Below, piece after piece: positions 54,824-63,547 of a stretch of 64,000 bases of DNA (position 1 is the first letter of the stretch; each line of letters begins with the position of its first letter). The stretch lies in assembly GCF_000372525.1 (NCBI RefSeq), contig NZ_AQUR01000099.1, positions 62,001 through 126,000 on the forward strand, in the 5' to 3' direction. A model generated the notes under the pieces. The model did no database searches and was not told where the DNA came from. It saw only the letters and a program-made list of their open reading frames with translations. Both the position numbers and the translations under genes were made by a program. Origin of the DNA: Cupriavidus neocaledonicus. Its GTDB lineage: Bacteria > Pseudomonadota > Gammaproteobacteria > Burkholderiales > Burkholderiaceae.

Positions 54824-57721
54824 ATGGACGCCGCAGCCCTGTTTAAGAACCTGTTTTCGCCGGTTCGCCGCCTCTATTCGCTCGACGGCACCGGCCCGCT
54901 CGAGGCGCTGGCAATCGAGGCGTGGATCGGCCGCGAAGCGATATCCTCACTCTTTGAATGGCGCATCGTTGCGGTCAGCGCCAATCCTTCGCTGTCACTG
55001 GATGCGTTTCTCGGCCAGCGCTTGACGTTGTTGACCACCCTGGCCGGCGGCGGCCAGGCGGCGCGCACCGGGCTTGTACGCCAGGCGGAGAAGCTGGGTG
55101 CCGATGGCGGCCTCGCGCGTTACCGGCTGACCGTGGTGCCGTGGCTGTGGCTGACCACCCAGCAGCGCCACAGCCAGGTGTTCCAGCAACGCACGCTTCA
55201 CAGCATCATCGACGAGGTGCTGCGCCCCTACGCGCCCTATGCAAGCTGGCGCTATGCGCCCGGTGCTTTGGCGCGGATCGGCGCGGACCGCAAATGGCCG
55301 CATATCGCGCAGTTCCGCGAGACTGACTATCACTTCCTGTCGCGGCTGATGGCCGAGGCGGGCCTTGGATACACCGTCGTGGAAGACCAGCAAGCGCCGC
55401 ATCGCCACACGGTGCTGATCTTTGCCCACAGTGCAAACTTGGACGAAGACCCTGAATCCGCGGCAGCCGACGGTATCCGCTACCACCGCGCTCATAGCCA
55501 GCAGGCTACCGACGCCATCCAGCAGCTGACCTGCGAAACGCGTTCTGCAATCCCCGGCGTTGCCGTCACGGCGTGGGATGCCGAGGCCAAAAGCACCGTG
55601 CGCGGCCACGCCCCGGCACGCTTCGGCGCAATGCAAGGCATGCCCGATGCCTACCTGTCAGTGAGCCCGTCGCTGGCGCCGGACGCCGAGGCCGCACAAC
55701 GGGTTGCCGAGCAAGTGATGGAGGCAATCGAAGCGCGCGCGCTGCTGTTCACCGGTGCCGCCACCGTGCGCAGCTTGCGCGCCGGCACCCGTCTCGCCGT
55801 CATCGGCTGCCCTCACTTGCCGCCGCTGGAAAACCCTGCCGGCGGCTATCCCTTGCTGCTCGACGCCGTCGAGCACTGCGGCTTCAACAACCTGGGGCAC
55901 AACACACATGCCGAGCTCTCGAAGCTTCTGGGCGCACCCGAAGCCGCGCTGACCCTGGACAACGCCCCGGACGCACCAGAATCGACGGGCGAGATCCTGG
56001 GCTTGCTGGCACCGCCGCCCATGCCGGCACGCGACGCTGCGCCGCCACAGTTGCTTGCCGTGGCCCGCGAACACGGCTATGGCGCGCTGTTCCGCGCCTT
56101 CGACGCGCGCCGGCCGTGGCGCGCATCAGTCCTCGGTGCGGACTGCCCGCGCTTGTACAGCCGCCCGGTACCACTGGGCGTGCACACCGCCATCGTCGTG
56201 GGGCCGGATGGACAGACGCTTGCCGACGGCAACGCCGAGCACCACGTCAGCCCAAGGGGGCATGTGCGGGTGCGGTTCCACTGGCAGCTCGGCGAACGCG
56301 CCGACGACCGCAGCAGCCGCTGGATCCGCGTGGCGCAGCGCCAGGCTGGCGCCGGCATGGGCTGGCAGTGGCTACCGCGCATCGGCCAGGAGGTGCTGGT
56401 CAAGTTCACCGACGACGATATCGACCAGCCCTTTGTGCTGGCAGCGGTGTACAACGGTCAGGGCGAAGCGGGCATCGCGCCGACACCAAGCGGTCGGACA
56501 TTGAGCGGCACGGCGTTCTCGCAACCCTATGACGCCCAGAGCCTGTATGCGCAGGGCAGCGACACCCACGGCAGCGCGCAGGGCAACCTCGCCCAGGGCA
56601 ACAGCCCGCCCTGGCACGGCATGAACCCTGACGCGCGAGGGCACCGCAACGCCGCAGCAATGACCGGCTTCAAGAGCCAGGAGCACGGCGGCACAGGCCA
56701 TAACGAACTGATGCTGGACGACAGCGATGCGCAACTGCGGGCGCAGCTGGCCACCACGCAAGCGGCGACACAGCTGAACCTCGGCCACGTGGTGCACCAG
56801 CAGGACAACCGTCGCGGCAGCTTCCGCGGACAGGGCTTCGAGTTGCGCACCGATGGCTACGCCGCCGTGCGCGGACGGGCAGGACTGCTGCTGACCACCT
56901 ACCGCGATGCCATCACCGGCCGGGCCCTGCCGACCGGGGACAACGCGGCCGGCATCGCACTGTTGCGACAGGGCAGCAACCTCGCACGCACCCTGGGCGA
57001 AGCGGCGGCCGTACACCAGGTGCCACCGCTTAGCGTCGCTGCCGACGACCAGGCGCCGCTGCCGGTACAGGTCCGGGCGGCCGCCGGCATGGTCGACGGC
57101 AAGCACTTCGAGGCTGCACTGGCCGATGCCGCCGCCGGCAACACCGCCACGACCTCCGGCAAGGTCCCGCACCAGGCCGAACCCATGGTCCACCTGAGCG
57201 GCCGCGCCGGAATTGCAATGGTGGCGGGCCAGGACCTGCAACTTGCCAACGGCGAAAGCGCGGCACTGCTCAGCGGACAGGACCACAACGTAGTCGTGGC
57301 AGGCCAGGCGCGCGTGCATGCCGGGCAAGCCATCGGCATTGCAGCCGGACTCTCTGCCGCCGGCGAAGGCAACGTCGGCCTGCAAATGACCGCCGGGCAG
57401 GACGATATCGACCTCCAGGCGCAGCACGACCTGCTGAAGCTCGCGGCCCGCGAAGACCTGGTGATCGTTTCCGCCAATATGAACGTCGATTTTGCGTCGG
57501 CGAAACGCATTCGCCTGGCCACGGCTGGCGGTGCCTCGATCACGCTGGAGGGCGGCAATATCACCGTCGAGTGCCCGGGGCCGATCACCTACAAGGCCGC
57601 GCAGCGCAAGTTCGAGGGGCCGGTGGATACGCCCTATCCGTTGCCGGTATTCCCGCAGAAGGCGTGCCTCGACTGCCTGCTCAAAGCGGCTGCAGCCGGC
57701 ACGCACCTCGCAGCCGTGTAG
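54824..57721 (+). CDS. vgrG: Type VI secretion spike protein VgrG
   Basis: A 965-residue VgrG that caps the Hcp tube and carries effectors. Regions in order: a gp27-like base (about 1-400), the gp5-like OB fold (about 475-545, HVSPRGHVRVRFHWQLGE, WQWLPRIGQEVLVKF), a Vgr-type element with FKSQEHGGTGHNELMLDD (about 620-650), then the DUF2345 beta-helix (about 790-935). The last 30 residues (PLPVFPQKACLDCLLKAA) form a short tail, without a fused toxin domain. No other T6SS structural genes are nearby, so it is an orphan spike for the cargo encoded downstream. Confidence 0.95.
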   Translation: MDAAALFKNLFSPVRRLYSLDGTGPLEALAIEAWIGREAISSLFEWRIVAVSANPSLSLDAFLGQRLTLLTTLAGGGQAARTGLVRQAEKLGADGGLARYRLTVVPWLWLTTQQRHSQVFQQRTLHSIIDEVLRPYAPYASWRYAPGALARIGADRKWPHIAQFRETDYHFLSRLMAEAGLGYTVVEDQQAPHRHTVLIFAHSANLDEDPESAAADGIRYHRAHSQQATDAIQQLTCETRSAIPGVAVTAWDAEAKSTVRGHAPARFGAMQGMPDAYLSVSPSLAPDAEAAQRVAEQVMEAIEARALLFTGAATVRSLRAGTRLAVIGCPHLPPLENPAGGYPLLLDAVEHCGFNNLGHNTHAELSKLLGAPEAALTLDNAPDAPESTGEILGLLAPPPMPARDAAPPQLLAVAREHGYGALFRAFDARRPWRASVLGADCPRLYSRPVPLGVHTAIVVGPDGQTLADGNAEHHVSPRGHVRVRFHWQLGERADDRSSRWIRVAQRQAGAGMGWQWLPRIGQEVLVKFTDDDIDQPFVLAAVYNGQGEAGIAPTPSGRTLSGTAFSQPYDAQSLYAQGSDTHGSAQGNLAQGNSPPWHGMNPDARGHRNAAAMTGFKSQEHGGTGHNELMLDDSDAQLRAQLATTQAATQLNLGHVVHQQDNRRGSFRGQGFELRTDGYAAVRGRAGLLLTTYRDAITGRALPTGDNAAGIALLRQGSNLARTLGEAAAVHQVPPLSVAADDQAPLPVQVRAAAGMVDGKHFEAALADAAAGNTATTSGKVPHQAEPMVHLSGRAGIAMVAGQDLQLANGESAALLSGQDHNVVVAGQARVHAGQAIGIAAGLSAAGEGNVGLQMTAGQDDIDLQAQHDLLKLAAREDLVIVSANMNVDFASAKRIRLATAGGASITLEGGNITVECPGPITYKAAQRKFEGPVDTPYPLPVFPQKACLDCLLKAAAAGTHLAAV

Positions 57722-57741
57722 AAGCCATTGCCGGAGCTCTT

Positions 57742-58635
57742 ATGTATTACGCAGTCGAGTCGCGCGATCCCGGGATATGGCTGGATGGGCTGCTACGACG
57801 CATCGACGGTGCGCCCGGCGTCCACTGGTCGGCGCTGATCGATGGTGTTTTTGACCATGAGGGCAAGCCCTTCGCGGCACCGGTCCATCGCTATCCGCTG
57901 TACGGCGATACCGGCGCACTGTGCGAACTCGTGCCGGCCTCGCCTTACCTGTTGCCGCTTGACGGCATGGCCAGTGTCGAGCGGCGCGCCTTGCTGGCAG
58001 CCCTGGGTACGCATTGCCAGGGGCGGCCGATGCTGAGCTTCGTGGCTTCATGGCAATCCGCAGAGCGCCTGGTTAAGCTGTGGCAGCCCTGCCTGCAGCC
58101 GGTAATTGCAGGCGACGACACGCCCTATCTGCTGCGCTTTGCCGATACGCGCGTATTGTCGGCGCTGCCTGTGGTCTTGAGCCTGGAAGGATGGAATCGA
58201 CTGACTGCGCCTCTTGCGCAGTGGCACCTTGTAAATCGCCAAGGTGGGCTCGACGTGCTGGCGCTCACCGAGCCAAGGGCGGAACTTGAGGCATACCGCG
58301 ACGAGCCACTGATGCTGTCCCAGGAAGAGCTGGACCGAATGCTCGATGCGGCCATGCCAGATGCTGTGCTCGACTTGATGTACCGGGAGGCGCTCCTGCC
58401 CGATATTGGGAAGGCAGAAGCGTATCGCCTCGTGGCGCGGTGCTGTGAGGTGGCGAGGATGCATCAGGCCGAAGCAGCGCCGGATATCGCTCTGCTTGCG
58501 CTTTATGCTATGGCGAAGGGGGAGGCAAGTCTGGAGGGGCCGGAGTTTCTGCAATGGCTGGCTGGATCGCGCCAATCGGGCTCGGCGTGGCGGGAATACT
58601 TGCTATCGGCGCTAGGCGATGGAGGTGTGCTGTGA
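57742..58635 (+). CDS. DUF4123 effector chaperone (Tap/TEC-like)
   Basis: A 297-residue protein with an N-terminal DUF4123 domain (WSALIDGVFDHEG, SPYLLPLD, SFVASWQSAERLVKLWQPCLQ, PYLLRFADTRVL) and a C-terminal helical part. DUF4123 proteins load effectors onto VgrG. It starts 20 bases after vgrG, between the spike and the Tle1-type effector, which fits its role as adaptor for that effector. The stop overlaps the next small gene (TGATG). Confidence 0.92.
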   Translation: MYYAVESRDPGIWLDGLLRRIDGAPGVHWSALIDGVFDHEGKPFAAPVHRYPLYGDTGALCELVPASPYLLPLDGMASVERRALLAALGTHCQGRPMLSFVASWQSAERLVKLWQPCLQPVIAGDDTPYLLRFADTRVLSALPVVLSLEGWNRLTAPLAQWHLVNRQGGLDVLALTEPRAELEAYRDEPLMLSQEELDRMLDAAMPDAVLDLMYREALLPDIGKAEAYRLVARCCEVARMHQAEAAPDIALLALYAMAKGEASLEGPEFLQWLAGSRQSGSAWREYLLSALGDGGVL

Positions 58636-58844
58636 TGGCGTTGGAAAAAAAGACAGGTGCTGCGGCTATCGTTGCTGTTGCGACGGTGTTGGCGCACTGC
58701 TTGAAGCGACGGCCTCCGAAGGAGCGACAGCTATGCGATCACCCCGAATTGCGTGATTCCCTGAACGCCCCGAGCAAGCCTGGTGGCGAGGGCAATCAGC
58801 CCATTTTTAAATGGTTTGTGGCCTCAGGCCGTCAATTCCTCTAG
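58635..58844 (+). CDS. Small single-helix protein of unknown function
   Basis: About 69 residues, starting inside the stop of the DUF4123 gene. It has one hydrophobic helix (GAAAIVAVATVLAHCL, about 8-23) followed by a basic stretch (KRRPPKERQ) and a polar tail. No family was recognised. The position between the T6SS adaptor and the predicted immunity lipoprotein suggests a role in the module, such as a second immunity protein or an assembly factor. The composition is less GC-rich than the flanks. Confidence 0.55.
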   Translation: MALEKKTGAAAIVAVATVLAHCLKRRPPKERQLCDHPELRDSLNAPSKPGGEGNQPIFKWFVASGRQFL

Positions 58845-58910
58845 ATCGCAGCCCCATGATCATCGCCGACTGTGCGCCGCAGCGCCCTAACCTAAGCCGT
58901 TCAGACAACA

Positions 58911-59501
58911 ATGATGCTCACAAGAATGCTTAGATCCCTATTCCTTGTATTCCTAGCCGCAGCGATGTTCGGCCTTGCCTCGTGCAGCAAAGCTGAAGCG
59001 CCGAAGCACGCCGTCGTGGACGAAGACTCGCTCGGCGGCCAGATCGGCGTGATCAACTACACCGACGTGCCGATCGGCGTAGTTTATGTGAATGGGCAAT
59101 GGGCTGGATCGATGGTGCCACACAACGGGGGAACCAGTTGGACAGGCAGCATTGCCGTACCAAAAAAATGGGATCCCGCCTTCAAGGTTACGATCAAATG
59201 GAGTGATGACGAACTCTACAAAAAAGACAGGAAGGCGCTTTACGTCAAACAGGTCCCTGTCGAGAAGTATCCACCCGAGGATGCCTCATTCTTTTACGTC
59301 GCGTTCTTCCCCAATCACGAGGTCAAGCTGTATTTGACTCGCTGGCTTCCAGGCTGGGAAGGCGACCCATACCAGCTGGAAGATCCAACAGATGCCTGTC
59401 TGAAGCGGAAGCCGTCTGCGGAAAAAGAAACCTGTTATGCGCCTGAATTCCGCGAAGAGTACCGGTCGTTGCAAAAACAGCAGAAGCTTCAGCATAGATA
59501 G
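58911..59501 (+). CDS. DUF3304 lipoprotein, probable T6SS immunity protein
   Basis: A 196-residue lipoprotein: signal to lipobox LASC with Cys25, then a DUF3304-like domain (IGVINYTDVPIGVVYVNGQWAGSM, PKKWDPAFKVTIKW, KYPPEDASFFYVAFFPNHEVKLYLTRWLPGWEGD). It lies 62 bases upstream of the Tle1-type phospholipase gene. Membrane-anchored periplasmic lipoproteins are the usual immunity proteins for such lipases, so it probably neutralises the effector in the periplasm. That role is inferred from position and topology. GC content is lower than in the surrounding chromosome. Confidence 0.8.
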   Translation: MMLTRMLRSLFLVFLAAAMFGLASCSKAEAPKHAVVDEDSLGGQIGVINYTDVPIGVVYVNGQWAGSMVPHNGGTSWTGSIAVPKKWDPAFKVTIKWSDDELYKKDRKALYVKQVPVEKYPPEDASFFYVAFFPNHEVKLYLTRWLPGWEGDPYQLEDPTDACLKRKPSAEKETCYAPEFREEYRSLQKQQKLQHR

Positions 59502-59563
59502 AGAATCGTCCTTGCGGGACCGAGACTTGGGCTCGCCGCGTTCCAAATCTACGTTGCTACAGC

Positions 59564-62149
59564 ATGACCATCACTAGCTCTGCCCCACGTTGCCCTAACG
59601 AACCGTTCGAGCTCTCTCAGTCAGAAATGGGGCGAAGGCTTACGAGGTCAGATGTCTGCTTGAGGGTGGCGACTCCATGCGAAGACGAGTTGCACTTTGG
59701 CCTCTTCTTCGACGGCACGCGTAACAATGCGGAGAACGACCGGCCTCATGAGGCTCATAGCAACATTGCTCGCCTCTTCGATCTCTTTGATACCAGGCGC
59801 AGGCCCACCGAGCTACGGCAACATCGCTTCCGCAGCTATGTCGCAGGCGTCGGCACGCCCTTCTATAAGGACATTGGCGATCTGGGCATCGGTATTCAAG
59901 CCGTTGCCGGCGCAGCAGCCGGGTGGGGTGGAGAGGGCCGTATCAATTGGTCTCTATTGCAGCTGCACAACCATCTCCACGCACACTATTACGGCCGAAA
60001 TCTCACGGAACGAAGCAGAGATCGCGACCTGGTCAAGCAAATGAGCGCCGACATAATCGCCCCAGAAATCCAGATTGCGAATCTCGGCAGCACCGCCACC
60101 ATCGAAAGCCAACTAAACGGCAAATACCGCGCCAAAGGCGAATTCGACCGCGACCTGCGCGCACGCGTTGGCACACTAGCATCGCTGACTGCCGTGGCTC
60201 GCACTAACTGGCGCGAGGTCAATACCCAGGGCCGGCGTCGCGTACTCAACGAGCGCAAGGCAGCGCTGGCCAAGGCTCTAGGCAACCTGCCCAGAGACCG
60301 CAAGCCGATCATCAAGCAACTCCACCTGCATGTCTTCGGTTTCTCGCGAGGCGCCGCGCAGGCGCGGGTGTTCTGCAACTGGCTGCGCGATGCCTGCGAT
60401 GCCAACGGCGAAAAGCTCAGCCTGTGCGGCATTCCCGTCCAGATTGCTTTCCTGGGACTGTTCGATACCGTGGCCTCGGCCGGCATCGCGCAGAGCATGA
60501 TGGAAACCATGGTCACCGGTCATGGCGCCTGGGCGCAGAAGCGCTGGCTGCGCATTCCCGGGCCGGACCTGGTCAAGCGCTGCGTGCATCTGGTATCCAG
60601 CCATGAAGTGCGCGGCTCTTTTCCTCTCGACAGCGCGCACGGCAGCAATGTGGAGGAATTCGTCTACCCAGGTGTGCACTCCGATCTCGGCGGTGGATAT
60701 GAGCCGGGCGAACAGGGCCGTGGCTGCCGCGCAGACGGAACGCCCGACGACAGCACCAAGCTGTCGCAGATTCCGCTGGCACATATGTACCGCGAGGCGG
60801 TCATTGCCGGCGTTCCGCTCATGAGCCCGGATTCCGCTCCGGCCGAACAGAGAAAGCAGTTTCAAGTCGACGCGGATCTCATCACTGCCTTTAACGCCTA
60901 TCGCGACGCCACCGCCACCTCCGCCTCCAGGCCAGAGACCACGCCGGAGCTGATCCGACACCACTACGGCTACTTCCTACGCTGGCGGCATCTCCAGCTT
61001 GGCAAAGTGGCAGCCATGCCCAGCGTCAAACGCGCCCCCACGAACGATCGCACGGACCTGATTCAGGCTGATGCCGAGCTGGCCGAGGAGCTGAAATGGG
61101 TCCAGCGCTACGTCCACTACGAGAACCCCGTGCCGGACTGGCTCAGCGGCCATTACGCCGACTGGCTGATAACAGGCGCGAAAGAGATTGCGGAGGCCTT
61201 CGCCTCGGCCGTGGCTTCAGTCATCTCCGCCATCGCCGGCCAAGTCACAAGCCCCGCCGTACGTGCGGCGGTCCCGGAAGCGCCCGGAGGGCCGATCGCG
61301 TGGGTTCCGCCAGCGGGAGCCGTGCAGGGCGTCACCGTGTCCTCTCAGGCCAAGAGAGCGATCCGCATCAAGTTCGATAGCTGGAAGGACGTCAGGCAAG
61401 CGTGGGAGAACAAGGATGTCTCACCTGCCATCGATGTCTTCTTCTCCCGCCATCTGCATGACTCCCGCGCCTGGTTCAAGCCACTGGGCGACGACGATGA
61501 CGTCTGGTACCGCAAGCAACAGGACAAGCTCGATGCGGTCGCTGCAAAAGCCGATCGCAAGGGATCTGGCCCCGTAATGATCGGCCCGATGACGGGCAAG
61601 GTCGGCGTATTGCCGCCACCGCCATTGAGCGCCAAAGAACAGGCGATGCTGGAGACACACGCCCGCCTCAAGCGGCAACGCCAAGCCAAGGGGCAGTCGG
61701 TCGACGCAGCGCTGAAGGATCCGGCCTACACCAGCCAGCTACCGCAGCAGCCCAGCGGCCGTGAGTTCTGGCCGATGTGGGGCTATCTACGGTGGCGGAC
61801 GGTCTATAACGACAAGTACATGGACTACCGCGCCAATTTCCCCCAACTCGCCGGACTGGACGCCAGCGCATTGAAAAGGCGGATGAAAGAACTGGAACCG
61901 CAGCTCAAGCAGGCACGCTCCCGATCCGAAGCGCTTAGCCAGACGCTGAGCAGTTCGGCTCGTTACGGGTCGATATCGCAGGATCTCTACAACGACTTGG
62001 CAGGACAGTTTCGCCTGACGCAAGCGATAGAGGAAGAAATGGCTGCGATTACGGCGTTCATGGAGGAGCGGGCCAACCTAGGTGCCGCGCTGGCTTGGGC
62101 AACGTGTCATTCGGACTCTTCCCACCCCGCGCATCATCATGCGTCGTAA
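59564..62149 (+). CDS. Tle1-family type VI lipase effector (DUF2235)
   Basis: An 861-residue DUF2235 phospholipase-like effector. FGLFFDGTRNN (46-55) begins the alpha/beta-hydrolase part, the nucleophile elbow is GFSRGAAQAR with Ser261, and the acid/His region is YPGVHSDLGGGY (His372, Asp374). These match Tle1, which cleaves phospholipids in rival cells. The C-terminal half (about 500-860) lacks known motifs. It includes an Ala-rich hydrophobic stretch (EAFASAVASVISAIAGQV, about 545-565) and ends in a His-rich tail. vgrG, the DUF4123 adaptor and the DUF3304 lipoprotein lie upstream. Confidence 0.92.
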   Translation: MTITSSAPRCPNEPFELSQSEMGRRLTRSDVCLRVATPCEDELHFGLFFDGTRNNAENDRPHEAHSNIARLFDLFDTRRRPTELRQHRFRSYVAGVGTPFYKDIGDLGIGIQAVAGAAAGWGGEGRINWSLLQLHNHLHAHYYGRNLTERSRDRDLVKQMSADIIAPEIQIANLGSTATIESQLNGKYRAKGEFDRDLRARVGTLASLTAVARTNWREVNTQGRRRVLNERKAALAKALGNLPRDRKPIIKQLHLHVFGFSRGAAQARVFCNWLRDACDANGEKLSLCGIPVQIAFLGLFDTVASAGIAQSMMETMVTGHGAWAQKRWLRIPGPDLVKRCVHLVSSHEVRGSFPLDSAHGSNVEEFVYPGVHSDLGGGYEPGEQGRGCRADGTPDDSTKLSQIPLAHMYREAVIAGVPLMSPDSAPAEQRKQFQVDADLITAFNAYRDATATSASRPETTPELIRHHYGYFLRWRHLQLGKVAAMPSVKRAPTNDRTDLIQADAELAEELKWVQRYVHYENPVPDWLSGHYADWLITGAKEIAEAFASAVASVISAIAGQVTSPAVRAAVPEAPGGPIAWVPPAGAVQGVTVSSQAKRAIRIKFDSWKDVRQAWENKDVSPAIDVFFSRHLHDSRAWFKPLGDDDDVWYRKQQDKLDAVAAKADRKGSGPVMIGPMTGKVGVLPPPPLSAKEQAMLETHARLKRQRQAKGQSVDAALKDPAYTSQLPQQPSGREFWPMWGYLRWRTVYNDKYMDYRANFPQLAGLDASALKRRMKELEPQLKQARSRSEALSQTLSSSARYGSISQDLYNDLAGQFRLTQAIEEEMAAITAFMEERANLGAALAWATCHSDSSHPAHHHAS

Positions 62150-62474
62150 CGGTACCCTCGATAAGAATCCCGCGCCAACCTCAGCCCGGGAGATGACGAA
62201 GGCGAGGCGCTCCCCATGGCGCATTGGCCTGAAAGTGGCCGGCGCCGTGCTCGGGAGTTCCAGAACACATCCCCATGACGCGATTGCCATCTATCACCAG
62301 CTGCTGCGGGTCGCCACCAAAAGCGGCACAAGCATAATGCGCTATGACGAGGCATTTGAAATCGTGCCTGCGGGCAATGCAGGGCGAGCGCGCCAAGTTT
62401 GCCAGAGAGCTGGAAGAGCGCGACACCTATCGCGCAAAGCGCACCGTCATCAAGTTGCTCGACAGTTATCCTGA
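62139..62474 (+). CDS. Uncertain ORF after the Tle1 effector
   Basis: About 111 residues from ATG 62139, overlapping the end of the effector gene in another frame. The first 80 residues look like coding sequence (SPWRIGLKVAGAVLGSS, HDAIAIYHQLLRVATKSGTSIMRYDEAFEIV), but the end turns Arg/His-rich. A different frame (62344-62550) then looks better (GERAKFARELEERDTYRAKRTVIKLLDSYPEFGIG). The two could be halves of one broken gene. No family was recognised. Confidence 0.35.
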   Translation: MRRNGTLDKNPAPTSAREMTKARRSPWRIGLKVAGAVLGSSRTHPHDAIAIYHQLLRVATKSGTSIMRYDEAFEIVPAGNAGRARQVCQRAGRARHLSRKAHRHQVARQLS

Positions 62475-62546
62475 GTTTGGTATCGGTCAATCAGCTGAAA
62501 TATGCCGTTGGATAACCTGGCAACCAACTATCCGGAGAACCCCTCA

Positions 62547-63335
62547 GTGAAACGAAGCACCCGATGGATACGCCTTGCCCTGGCGCTGGTTGGCGCCGTG
62601 CTGCTCGGCGATGCCGTCGCACTGATGGGAATGGGGTTGTTCAACTTCGGCATCACGTTGCCGGCGTGCATTGGCATCGCGTTCCTGCTGCTTGCATTGT
62701 GCTGGGAAGGCGTGGCGCGATGGCGGAAGGCTGATCGGCGCCGTCACTGGCTCTGGCATGCTGGATGGATAGCGTTTGCTGCGTGGCTGGTCACTGTCGG
62801 GCTGTTCTTTTACGGCATCCGCAGCGGCATGGACGCCTCCGTGCCGGCAGGGACAGCGGTAAAGGCGCTCGTCATTCTTGGCTCTGGCACCCCTAACTGC
62901 AAGGCGTCGCCAACGTTGATCGCGCGACTTGATCAGGGGCTGGCGCAGGCGCGAAGGTGGCCGGACGCCAAGGTCGTTGTGAGTGGCGGTCAGGACTTTG
63001 GGCTGCAGTGTGTCGAGGCGGACATCATGGCTGACTACCTCGTTGCGCGTGGGATAGCGGCGGACAGGGTGATTCGCGAAGGACGCAGTACCAGTACCGA
63101 GGAAAACCTGGTGTTCAGCCGGCGACTGCTGGAGCAGCAAGGCGTCGATGCCACCGACCCCATTGTGGTGGTGACCAGCGACTTCCATGTACGGCGGGCG
63201 GTGCAGATTGCCGGGAAGGCTGGCTTCGGCAAAGTCGCCGGAGTCGGGGCTGGAACGCCGATCTACCTTCGATATAACGCCTGGCTGCGCGAGTACTTCG
63301 CAGCGATCAGCGGATGGGTGTTGAGGGAATATTGA
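62547..63335 (+). CDS. YdcF/SanA-like DUF218 membrane protein
   Basis: A 262-residue protein with two or three N-terminal helices (about 8-30, 36-55, 70-92) and a periplasmic DUF218 domain: VKALVILGSGTPNCKAS, WPDAKVVVSGGQ, GIAADRVIREGRSTSTEENLVFSRRLL and PIVVVTSDFHVRRAVQIAGKAGF. Relatives (ElyC, SanA, YdcF) act in envelope or lipid-carrier metabolism. GTG 62547 with GGAG 9 bases upstream is preferred; ATG 62502 in the same frame adds 15 residues. It lies behind the T6SS module but probably belongs to the core genome. Confidence 0.88.
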   Translation: MKRSTRWIRLALALVGAVLLGDAVALMGMGLFNFGITLPACIGIAFLLLALCWEGVARWRKADRRRHWLWHAGWIAFAAWLVTVGLFFYGIRSGMDASVPAGTAVKALVILGSGTPNCKASPTLIARLDQGLAQARRWPDAKVVVSGGQDFGLQCVEADIMADYLVARGIAADRVIREGRSTSTEENLVFSRRLLEQQGVDATDPIVVVTSDFHVRRAVQIAGKAGFGKVAGVGAGTPIYLRYNAWLREYFAAISGWVLREY

Positions 63336-63547
63336 GGGCTTTCGCGTGCGTCCTGTCCTGCCGCACATCCCATCCCTGTCGCGTTCGCGAACGGAGCATG
63401 GTCACGACGTGACGCTTTCGCCTCATGTCAACCCGGGCTGCACGCGGGGAGCACGGGACTAGAGAGCGTGCCGCTTGTCGGGTTCGCTGACCTCGACTAG
63501 CCTGCTATGGATGTCAATCCACTTCGCTGCACTGCGATACCCATTTG

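Noticed and set aside
62137..62490. A 117-codon minus-strand frame after the Tle1 gene
   Set aside because: Composition is Arg/Trp/Cys-rich and shadow-like, and there is no plausible ribosome-binding site.
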